In this document: one piece after another, positions 17,942 to 25,565 of the stretch
How the letters are laid out: each line of letters begins with the position of its first letter
Position numbering within the stretch: the stretch's first letter is position 1
Origin: Lentzea tibetensis
GTDB taxonomy: Bacteria > Actinomycetota > Actinomycetes > Mycobacteriales > Pseudonocardiaceae
Length of the DNA: 64,000 nt
Assembly: GCF_007845675.1 (NCBI RefSeq)
Contig: NZ_VOBR01000001.1
Coordinates: 1 to 64,000 of the forward strand
Direction of reading: 5' to 3'
Notes under the pieces: model-generated
Told to the model about the DNA's origin: nothing
Database searches by the model: none
Seen by the model: the letters and a program-made list of their open reading frames with translations, nothing else
Position numbers and translations under genes: made by a program

Positions 17942-18454
17942 TCAGGGTGTGGTGAACAGCGCCATCCCGATCGGCGCCGACAGCTGGCCCTGGTAGACCT
18001 GCGGGTTGCCGAACCGATCCACCGTCACGCGGTACTGGGCGGTGAAGGTGTACGACCGGCTGCACGGCCACCCGACCCTGGGCACGCAAGTGCTGGCGGA
18101 GATCACGCCCTCGAAGTCCTTGTACCAGCCGCCGCTCGCGACCGGCCTGATGGTCACGTTGTCGATGAAGAAGCCAAGATTCTTTCCGGTCGCATTGACA
18201 GCCTGCCGACTCACGACCGCCGTCGCGGACGCCGGGTCGCAGGCAGCGAACGAGAACCTGACTTCGCCGTACCGGAGTTGTGCGGTAGCTGACCCTGGAT
18301 AGACAGAGTAGGTCGGATAGGTGCAGCCAGCCGCCGAAGCGTTCGTCGCGGGCGCGGCGACGAGCACGAGCGACGCCAGGGTGAGCGCGCCAAGGGCCGA
18401 GGCGAGAAGCTTCGACAACCGAGACCGTCGAGAAATTAACCAACCCTTGTACAT
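17942..18454 (-). CDS. Small secreted protein, unknown function
   Basis: A 170-residue protein. ATG 18454 is preferred over the in-frame ATG at 18469 because AGAGGGA lies just upstream of it. The signal peptide (LASALGALTLASLVLVA) is cleaved near ASA. The mature domain has four Cys (GCTYPTYSVYPG, SFAACDPAS, ASTCVPRVGWPC) and strands such as AQLRYGEVRFSF and YTFTAQYRVTVD, giving a beta-sandwich-like pattern; unknown family. It is divergent from the second, broken SARP gene at 18,674 and shares with it an upstream region of 219 bases that holds the conserved 67-base element. Confidence 0.75.
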   Translation of the reverse strand: MYKGWLISRRSRLSKLLASALGALTLASLVLVAAPATNASAAGCTYPTYSVYPGSATAQLRYGEVRFSFAACDPASATAVVSRQAVNATGKNLGFFIDNVTIRPVASGGWYKDFEGVISASTCVPRVGWPCSRSYTFTAQYRVTVDRFGNPQVYQGQLSAPIGMALFTTP

Positions 18455-18566
18455 TGAAGTCCCTCTCATTGTTCATCAGGCGCCGTTGCAATAGACATCC
18501 CGGCTCGATTTCCTCACCGGCGAGACGGCCCGCCCCCATCAGTTCCTCGGGCCGCCTCGATCTGAT

Positions 18567-18633
18567 GGTGCGCGGCCGTTCGTGTGAACCGCTTGCGAGG
18601 TTTCTGCATCGCGCTGGTCAACCCGCTATCCCT
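18567..18633 (+). promoter_or_regulatory. Conserved element upstream of SARP gene 2
   Basis: Second copy of the 67-base block found at 14,256-14,322, with three substitutions. It occupies the same position relative to a SARP start (about 40 bases before ATG) and to a divergent secreted-protein gene. Confidence 0.6.
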
Positions 18634-18673
18634 TGTTCCTGGTGAGGCAGAGCGGCAGCTGGGCGGGCGGGGT

Positions 18674-19863
18674 ATGGCGGTGGAGTTGGGTCTGCTGGGG
18701 GAGGTGACCGCGCACGTGGATGGGCGGGCAGTGGACCTGGGCCCCACCCGGCAGCGGTGTGTGCTGGCGGCACTGGCGGTCGACGCAGGCCGGGTGGTGC
18801 CAGCCGAACGACTGGTGGAGCGGGTGTGGGGTACCGACACCCCGCGGCGGGGGCGGGCGACGTTGCACAGCCACATCTCGCGGCTGCGCCGCGCCCTGCC
18901 GGTGGCAGACGGCGTGCAGATCGTCTTGCGCTCCGGGGGCTACGCCTTGCTGGTGGAGCGGGCCGATCACGCGGTGGACCTGCACCGGTTCGAGGACCTG
19001 TGCGCCCGCGCCCGCGGTGCCGACGACGCGCACGCGGTGGCGTTGCTAACCGAGGCGGTGGCGTTGTGGCGGGGAGAGCCGTTGACCGGCTTGAGCGGGC
19101 AGTGGGCGGAGGCCGAACGCGACCGGTTGCGGCAGGAACTGCTCGCCGCCGAGTACAACCTGGTCGACGCCCGGCTGCACGCAGGTCACGGCCAACAGTT
19201 GGTCGCGGAACTGTCGGCGCGTGCCGCACGGTACCCGTTGGACGAGCGGGTGGCCGGGCAGTATCTGCTTGCCCTGTATCGGGCCGGGCGGTCGGCGGAT
19301 GCCTTGGAGCACTACCAACAGCTCCGTGAACGGCTAGTCGAGGAACTGGGCGCAGACCCCGGCGCCCCACTGCAGGAGCTGCACCGCCGGATCCTGGCCG
19401 CGGACTCGACGTTGTCTACCTTGCCCGGTGCCACGGTAGTCGAGCCAGCGGTGGTGCCCCGACAGTTGCCCGCCGCACCACCGCACTTCACCGGCCGCGA
19501 CACCGACCTCGCCGCGCTCACCGCCACCCTGGACGCGGCCGAGCAGAACCGGATGGTGGTGATCTCCGCGATCGCCGGCGCCGGGGGTGTCGGTAAGACG
19601 TGGCTGGCCGTGCACTGGGCCCACCGGCACCGCGACCAGTTCCCCGATGGACAGCTGTTCGTTGATCTGCGCGGCTTCAGCCCCGACAGCGAACCGATGC
19701 ACCGACGGTGGCGGTGCGCGGGTTCCTCGACGCCCTGGGCATGGACCCCGGCCGCATCCCTGTCGACCTACAGGCGCAGGCCGGGCTGTTCCGCAGCCTG
19801 GTCGCGCAGAAGCAGATGCTGATCGTGCTGGACAACGCCGCACACGCCGAACAGGTTGTCCAG
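18674..19863 (+). pseudogene. Broken SARP/NB-ARC regulator (paralogue of the 14.4-kb gene)
   Basis: From ATG 18674 the frame gives the winged helix (TRQRCVLAALAVDAGR), the BTAD domain and the start of the STAND ATPase (FTGRDTDLAALTATL, Walker A GAGGVGKTWLA). Near 19,698 one G is missing, so the frame EPM-H breaks. In the next frame VRGFLDALGMDPGR and MLIVLDNAAHAEQ continue the ATPase. At Walker B (about 19,836) the homology ends abruptly and the rest of the gene (sensor, TPRs, about 550 residues) is replaced by an unrelated STAND gene in reverse orientation. The N-terminal 330 residues could still be made as a DNA-binding fragment. Confidence 0.9.
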
Positions 19864-20741
19864 GACCAGCAGCCAGCCTGTGTGCGTCGCCAGCCAGCGC
19901 ACCCCCAACTCGGCGCGGTGCTCGGACGGCAGCTCCGCGGTCTGCGGCGCTACCGCCACCGCCAGCTCGGCCAAACCCGTGTTGATCGTGGTCGGCGAGT
20001 CCGCGATCATCCACCACACCAAGGAAAAACGGGACGTGTGCAGCTCAGCGAAGCGCGCCGCGAGGCTGCTCTTCCCCACCCCGCCCAAACCGTGTACCGC
20101 CACCACCACCGCCCGGCCGGTACGGGCCACCGCCACGTCCAGTCCAGTCGAGTCAGCTCATCCAACCGCCCAACGAACACACGCGGCCCGACCGGAAGCC
20201 GGCCCAACGCCGCCATCGCGGGCACCGACTCCATCTCCGGCACGATCACCTGGGGCAGCACCACCTGACCACCCGCACCGACCACGACACCACCGTGGCT
20301 GGCCACTTGATGGTGGTCACCGACGATGTTGCCCTCGCCGATCACGACCGACCCGTCGACCGACCCCGCCTGCACCACAGACCCGATCACCGTCGACTCG
20401 CTGATCGCGTTCTCCACGGGCCCCGCGACCACGGGATCACCCCGTGCCGCACCAGGCTGCACGGGCTGCGGATGCCGGGACTTCACCAAGCCGTAGCCCG
20501 ACAGCACCAGCCCCAGCGCGCCGCACACAGCCCCGACCACACTGCCGATCTTGTCCGCCGACTCGAGATCCACCAATGCCGTCGCGCCACCGACCGCGGC
20601 CACCACAAATCCCACCACGATCCACACAACCCAGCCACGGCGCGACACACCAACATCATCGCCCCAAGCCACCTGCCTGTAACCATGAACGCGCCACACG
20701 TCGGCAACAAGGAAATTCCACGTGAAGCGACCACCTCGCAA
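19855..20741 (-). pseudogene. Truncated membrane-anchored NB-ARC (STAND) NTPase
   Basis: Minus-strand gene; the start is uncertain (GTG near 20,648 is plausible). It begins with two transmembrane helices (VVWIVVGFVVAAVGGA and VGAVCGALGLVLSGYGLV), then a Gly/Val repeat region typical of actinobacterial STAND proteins (ENAISESTVIGSVVQAG, GNIVGDHHQ), then FVGRLDELTRLD. After a frameshift near 20,140 comes the NTPase: HGLGGVGKSSLAARFAE (Walker A), WWMIADSPTTINTGLAEL, HTGWLLVLDNL (Walker B). At that point the sequence becomes the antisense of the SARP gene. The C-terminal half, normally TPRs, is absent. Confidence 0.85.
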
Positions 20742-20766
20742 CGCACTCTCATGGCTCCCCTTTATG

Positions 20767-21924
20767 TCAAGGCGTCGTTGAGCTGAGGGCTAGGCTGGGT
20801 GTGGTGGGTCCGGGTTGTGGCTTGTCCGAAGAGCCGATGTCCGGGGTCAGGTCGGTCACGATGGATTGCAGAGCCGTCCCCGAGTGCCCTCTCGGGCCTG
20901 CCGCATCGCTGGTCCTCTGATCACGCACCATCCGCTGGTAGACCACATTGGACAGTCGTCGTTTGAGTGCGCGCATGGCCTCCATCGAGGTCTTGCCCGC
21001 GGCCTTCCTTGCCTCGAAGTAGGCCCGGCCCTCGGTGGGGTTGCGCAGCTGGACGGCGCCATGATGTGCAAGGTCCGGTTGATGCGCCGGTTGCCCGCGT
21101 GGGAGAGCCGGTGACCCAGTTGCTGACCCGACGAGGCGTCCAGTGGCGCGGTGCCGTTCCAGGAAGCGAACCGGTCACGAGTGGCGAACCGGGTGACGTC
21201 TCCGACGTCGGCGAGCAACCGTGCCGCCCCGGACGGGCCAATGCCGTGTAGCTCCAGCAGCGTCGACCCGCGGGCGACGACGAGCGCGGTGAGGTCCTTG
21301 TCGATCGACTTGATCTTCTTGTCGATGCCTCGAGCTCACCGATCAGCTCCACCGCGAGCCGGCGGCGGGTCTTGCCGACGATGTCGCGTGGCCGGATGGT
21401 GGCGATCAGCGCGGGCCTGGAGCGCGGAGAGGAAGCGTTTCGCCCCGCCGGGCAGCAGTTCCAGCAGCAACCGATGCAGCCGGTTGATCGTCTGGGTCGT
21501 CGCGCGGCCGAGTTCGTCGCGGCGATCGACCAGCATCCCCAAGACCTGCAGGTCAGCATCGACCATGACGGTCGCCAGGTTGGATGTGTGCAAGCGCGAC
21601 GAGCGCGACCGAATGCGCGTCGACCGGGTCGGTCTTGCGGCCGTTGCCGACCGCGAACACCCGCACCGGCGCGGACAACTTCGCTGGCACGTCAACGACA
21701 GTCTCCCCGTCGTGCACAAGTCGGTGCGCAAGGTGTTTGCCGATACCGTTGCAGCCCTCGATCGCCCAGACCCGCTCGGGAAAAGCCCGGCCCGCCCGCA
21801 GCATCTGTGCATACCCGTTGTTGTCGATGCCGTAGGTGCCCTTGGCCAGTACACCGGCCTGTCGGTCGATCACCTCGATCGTCGCCGAGCGCTTGTGCGG
21901 ATCCATGCCGATGATCACCCTCAC
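20767..21924 (-). pseudogene. IS110-family transposase, frameshifted
   Basis: GTG 21924 follows GGGAGGCACC and starts IIGMDPHKRSATIEVID, the DEDD-type RuvC-like domain of IS110 transposases; RKTDPVDAHSVALVAL follows. The frame is broken at least three times (near 21,590, 21,350 and 21,220). Further pieces are DADLQVLGMLVDRRDEL, then LADVGDVTRFATRDRFAS and LSHAGNRRINRTLHIMA, the transposase_20 domain with its catalytic Ser region, and last NVVYQRMVRDQRTSDAAG. All parts of a full-length IS110 enzyme are present, so the loss is recent and by small indels only. The non-coding DNA upstream of the gene (above 21,924) is where IS110 elements encode their bridge RNA. Confidence 0.88.
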
Positions 21925-22651
21925 GGTGCCTCCCAGGCCGCGGATCAAGAAGTTGTCAGCAAGGAGAGCACCGCTACTTCGAGCAGGACAAACCCCTGTC
22001 GAGCCTCTCCTCACGCGGTGCCTGGTGAGACCGCAAGCCATGAGAGAGCCACACCCACGAACCGGCAGGCAGCCGCAACAATTGAGCGCCTCGCCAGGCA
22101 CCTGGACCGAGTCTGGCCAGACGCCGGCCCTATGTCCAAGTCTCTAAGTAGCCGCAGATCGGGCGTATCGAGACTCAGCATAGTCGTCGAACCCAGGTCG
22201 TACCCGAACGGCCATCCGCAACCGCGTGAGGATTCAGGCCCGAACTCTCTGTGCTCGCAGCGCGTGCCGCTTCGCCCTCGGCACGAGCGGGGTGAGGTCG
22301 CGTGTGTCCGCACCCGTTCCCCTCGCGACCGTCACCGACGTCCAGACCGGCACCTATGTCGAGGTCACGCCGAGCAGAAGACGCGGGCGGCGACGCTGAT
22401 CGCCGACGCCTCCGCGATAGCGCGCAGCCGCATCCCTGGACCTGCCGTCCTCCGCCGCGGCCACAGCGCCGGGCGCTATCTGCACCGCGGTTCTGCGCGC
22501 GCTCGCCTCGCTACGGACGGCAACACCTCCGAGACGGTGTAGGGCACACTCGCCCTCCGCGCACGCAGACAGCGAACCCCTACCTCACCGACGACGAACC
22601 CGACCTATTCCGCTGCCACTGCCCGCACGGCGCATTCTCCATCTGGACGGG
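21925..22651. other. Non-coding flank of IS110; no gene recognised
   Basis: The first 200 bases would be the left end of the IS110 element, which in this family holds the bridge RNA. I could not fold a convincing two-loop RNA by eye. Further on, short frames such as the one around 22,290-22,390 (VPLATVTDVQTGTYVEV) look like gene scraps, but no family can be named. Confidence 0.35.
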
Positions 22652-23083
22652 CTAGGTCTCGGTGTCATCCGACCGTTGGCCAGGCGGGTCGTTCAGTCCG
22701 GCCAGTCTGCGGACGGCAGCCAACCCGTCCGGGGTGCCAGGCCAGTGCTTGCCCAGGGCCTGCCCTCCGGCGTGCTTGACCACCGACCGCAGCACCAGGC
22801 TGACCACGATGGCGTCATCGGCGTAGCCCAGCACCGGGATGAAATCGGGCACCAGGTCGATCGGCATCGCCAGATACGCCACGAGCAGCCACAACCGCAC
22901 CCGCACACCACGCGGTAGTTCCTTGTCCCGCGCCAGACGCGCAATCAGGCGCAACACGTCCGGCAGCAGCCGCAGCGCCTCAGTCAGCGCAGTGCCTCGT
23001 GGGCGACCGATCGCCAGCGCCGCGATCAGCAGCGACCACACGAGCACCAGCCCGATCACGACACCGATCAGCACCGTCCACAT
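22652..23083 (-). CDS. YkvA/DUF1232 family membrane protein
   Basis: A 143-residue protein; ATG 23083 is taken because GAGGA sits eight bases before it, though two earlier in-frame ATGs exist. One N-terminal transmembrane helix (VLIGVVIGLVLVWSLLIAAL) is followed by a cytoplasmic segment (ALRLLPDVLRLIARLARD) and the DUF1232 hallmark VAYLAMPIDLVPDFIPVLGYADDAIV, with the P-x-DL-x-PDF-x-P-x-GY core. The C-terminus has a helical tail. The function of the family is not known; it is linked to membrane physiology in several bacteria. The gene stands alone. Confidence 0.85.
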   Translation of the reverse strand: MWTVLIGVVIGLVLVWSLLIAALAIGRPRGTALTEALRLLPDVLRLIARLARDKELPRGVRVRLWLLVAYLAMPIDLVPDFIPVLGYADDAIVVSLVLRSVVKHAGGQALGKHWPGTPDGLAAVRRLAGLNDPPGQRSDDTET

Positions 23084-23235
23084 GCGGGTCATCCTCGTCG
23101 CTACAGCGGACATCGCGGCGGCCGGGCACGGTGCTGACTGCCACCAGATCACACAGGTGAACCGTGCGGCTTCCCAACCGGCCGGTGGGTCACAACCCCG
23201 ACCGAGGCCGGATGCCTACTGGCAGTCAAGCAGGT

Positions 23236-24024
23236 TCACCAGTTGCACTTGTGGGCCGCGACGTTCCGGACGGCGTCCCACGAGATGTTCGGCCGCGAAG
23301 CCTCGATGTCCCAGGTGGGGCCGCCGAGCTGTGGAGTCCTCGCGTATTGAGCGTGGCACCAGAGCTGTTTTCGCAGCGACTCCAGCTGATTGCCGTCCAG
23401 CGATGGCGGCAGCGGTGTCCGTTCGATGAGCTTGCGCCACATCTCCTCCATCGCTCCGCCGCCAACTGTCCTGGCGTATTGAGTTGGCCACATGCTGGCG
23501 GTGAAGGTGTGCCGGGTCGCCGACAGCATGTCGTTGTAGACGCTCGTTCGGCCGAAGTACCAGTCGGTTGCACCAGTCGAGTTCGACCCCATCCAGTCGT
23601 ACTGCCACGCGCCGTATTCCGCATCGTGCAGGCCGTCCACCGCCCACATGAACGGGCGCCATCTGAACTCGAAGAGGGTGTCGGTTGCCTGGCCCGTCTC
23701 GTGGGTGACCTCCACTGGTTCGCAGTCCTGGGTGGCCTTCCACAACCACCCCCGGTCGCCGGTCCACCACTGGACACCCATCCCCCAACCATCACCGCAG
23801 AACCGATCCTTGACCGTGAACGAGTTGAAACCGTGCTGCGGGTGGTGGGCGTGTCCAGCGTGATAGCCGGAGTTGAACCACACCTCACCCGCAGCCGCAC
23901 CGCCGGCGTGGCGGACGACCTCGTGACTGGTCGCGGCGCTGGCCGGTAGGACGGCCGCGAGGGTCAGCGCCGCCGTGGACGCCACAACCAGGGCAAATCG
24001 CGCGAAGATGCGCTTTCGAGTCAC
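23236..24024 (-). CDS. Secreted DUF2599-like protein
   Basis: A 262-residue exported protein from ATG 24024 with a Sec signal peptide (LVVASTAALTLAAVL, cleavage at ASA). The middle is rich in His, Trp and Tyr (GYHAGHAHHPQHGFNSF, GDGWGMGVQWWTGDRGW). The C-terminal 45 residues have the form LWCHAQYARTPQLGG, TWDIEASRPNISWD and HKCNW, which fits DUF2599, a domain of exported actinobacterial proteins of unknown function. Two Cys at QLWCHA and HKCNW may pair. It lies 45 bases after a small lipoprotein gene on the same strand, and both are divergent from the truncated third SARP. Confidence 0.65.
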   Translation of the reverse strand: MTRKRIFARFALVVASTAALTLAAVLPASAATSHEVVRHAGGAAAGEVWFNSGYHAGHAHHPQHGFNSFTVKDRFCGDGWGMGVQWWTGDRGWLWKATQDCEPVEVTHETGQATDTLFEFRWRPFMWAVDGLHDAEYGAWQYDWMGSNSTGATDWYFGRTSVYNDMLSATRHTFTASMWPTQYARTVGGGAMEEMWRKLIERTPLPPSLDGNQLESLRKQLWCHAQYARTPQLGGPTWDIEASRPNISWDAVRNVAAHKCNW

Positions 24025-24069
24025 ATTTCCTCACTAGGTACGAGCATGGGTGTGGTGGCAGATCAGCTG

Positions 24070-24513
24070 TCAGCCGCCGCACACGTAGCCGATCTGGTCG
24101 TCGTAGTCGATGATCAACCAGCCGTTGTTCATCTCCTGCAGCGTCAGTCGGATGTTGTGCAACGGAGAGCGATTGCAGTAGCCGTCATAACTCGCGGTCT
24201 GCCCGCTGACGGTGAGGTCAGATCCGTCGGACTTCCAGTCAGGCTCGCGCCGAACACTCGACTTCGTCATGATCTTGTTGGCCGCCGAGGCGCAGCTGGA
24301 CGTGCCGGTGTTCCGTGCGAAGGCTTGCTGCCCTTCAGGAGTCATGAGCTCGCACGCCCCAGTGGTGTCCTGCCTAGCAAGCCGTTGCGCGAACGCGCTC
24401 ACGGTTTCCTTGGGGTCACTGGGCGCGCCGGGCCCGGCCTGGTCGCCGCCGCAACCAACGGCACCGAGCGCTCCTGCGATGACGACGACCCACGTAGTCG
24501 TTGCTGCGGGCAT
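24070..24513 (-). CDS. Small exported lipoprotein, unknown function
   Basis: A 147-residue protein whose N-terminus ends in the lipobox-like AVGCGGDQAG (Cys near residue 21), so it should be lipid-anchored on the outside. The mature domain resembles the SnoaL/DUF4878-type lumazine-like fold of lipoproteins: ETVSAFAQRLARQDTTGACELM, a Cys-containing loop (SSCASAANKIM), then beta strands ending NNGWLIIDYDD. Proteins of this build bind small ligands or act as anti-sigma partners, but no assignment is safe here. The gene is divergent from the third SARP (start 24,653); its start region overlaps the conserved SARP-upstream element. Confidence 0.7.
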   Translation of the reverse strand: MPAATTTWVVVIAGALGAVGCGGDQAGPGAPSDPKETVSAFAQRLARQDTTGACELMTPEGQQAFARNTGTSSCASAANKIMTKSSVRREPDWKSDGSDLTVSGQTASYDGYCNRSPLHNIRLTLQEMNNGWLIIDYDDQIGYVCGG

Positions 24514-24560
24514 CCTTCAGTCCTCCTTGGCTTGGCCCGCTGGTCAGCGTGGACGCTCCC

Positions 24561-24612
24561 CGTCGAACGAACGCATCGGTTTCGTGGAATCGCCAGCCCA
24601 GACCCGCTATGC
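24561..24612 (+). promoter_or_regulatory. Conserved element upstream of SARP gene 3
   Basis: This stretch (GTCGAACGAACGCATCGG, TTCGTGGAATCGCC, CGCTATG) matches 37,026-37,076 in front of the fourth SARP at about four of five positions. Both also share the core TTCGTG-GAA-CGC and a downstream GCTAT with the elements of SARP 1 and 2. A common promoter or operator is the likely reason. Confidence 0.5.
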
Positions 24613-24652
24613 AGGAGACAGAGGGGGCTGAGCAGTTCGGCCGAGGGGTGTG

Positions 24653-25118
24653 ATGGCGATGGAGCTTCGAGTCTTGGGGGATGTCGAGGCCTGGATGGAG
24701 GGCCGGCGGATGGAGGTGGGCCACGCGCGCCAGCGCTGTGTCCTCGTGGTGCTGGTGGTGGACGCCAACCGGGCGGTCACGGTGGACCAGCTGCTGGAGC
24801 GCGTGTGGTCGCAGGAGCCGCCGCAACGAGGCCGGCAAGCACTGCGCTCATACCTGTCCCGGCTGCGTCGGCTGTTCTCGCCAGCAGGGGTGGGGATCGA
24901 GCGCCGCTCCAACGGCTACATACTGGTCGCAGATCCGGACAGCGTGGATTTGCACTTGTTTCGCCGTGTGGTCGCCGACGCTCGTGCCGCGGACGGTGAG
25001 CACGCCCTCGAGTTGTTCGAGCAGGCATTGGCTCTGTGGCGTGGTGAGCCGTTCGCCGGCCTGGACACGCCCTGGCTGGCCACCGTGCGCGGCCGGATGC
25101 GAGTTGTGCTTCTGGGTA
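24653..25118 (+). pseudogene. Truncated SARP regulator (DNA-binding part only)
   Basis: From ATG 24653 (GAGGGG seven bases upstream) the frame encodes the SARP winged helix (RQRCVLVVLVVDANRA, LRSYLSRLRRLF) and the first half of the BTAD domain (ALELFEQALALWRGEP, FAGLDTPWLATVRGR). At about 25,118 the match to the paralogue at 37,105 stops. The frame then continues with unrelated Ser/Pro/Arg-rich sequence to a stop at 25,282. The NB-ARC and TPR parts are gone. As it stands it could give a 210-residue protein with an intact winged helix, so a residual regulatory effect is possible. Confidence 0.85.
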
Positions 25119-25565
25119 CCGGCTCGCTGAGTTCGCTACCGCAGACCGGGCAACGGCCGATACCGATGGGCGGGGCGGGATCGGACACGAGGCGGCCGAC
25201 CTCAGCGCGCTGGTCGAGGGTCCGAACCCCATCGGCTGGGCAACCGGGGCCAGCGATCAGCGTGGCGAACGCAGCTCGGTGAGGCGGCGGCAGGAGACGG
25301 CCCCGGCGACCGGTCAGCTGAACCGGCTCGCCACCGTCCGCGAATCGTCCCTGGCGTGTTGCAACTGCCGCAGGTCCTGCGGCTCGCCCGTGGCCTCGCG
25401 ACAGATCTGCGCCGCCCCTGGGAGAAACCCCGCCACAGCAAGAAAAGAAGTCCAGCAACCCGAGACCCCGCCGAACAGGATAAAACTCAAGCTAGTCGGC
25501 GATCACGGTCGAGTTCGCCGAGTCGACCCGCGGTTCGGCCAACCGGGCTCGGTCGACCACCCCGT
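25119..25565. other. Junction region without clear gene
   Basis: Between the SARP breakpoint and the ketosynthase there is no complete gene. One minus-strand frame contains VSDPAPPIGIGRCPVCGSEL, which looks like a short Zn-ribbon C-terminus and may be a scrap of another gene. No repeat or inverted repeat that would explain the breakpoint was seen. Confidence 0.35.

Noticed and set aside
22270-22560. Frame with VPLATVTDVQTGTYVEV and KTRAATLIADASAIARS
   Set aside because: Looks like scraps of real coding sequence but in different frames and without any recognisable family; not called.
23164-23949. Plus-strand 261-codon frame
   Set aside because: Antisense of the DUF2599-like exported protein, which has signal peptide and family pattern on the minus strand.
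25130-25470. Minus-strand frame with a CPVCGSEL zinc-ribbon-like motif
   Set aside because: One Cys pair in an otherwise biased sequence; no second pair, start or neighbour to support a gene.
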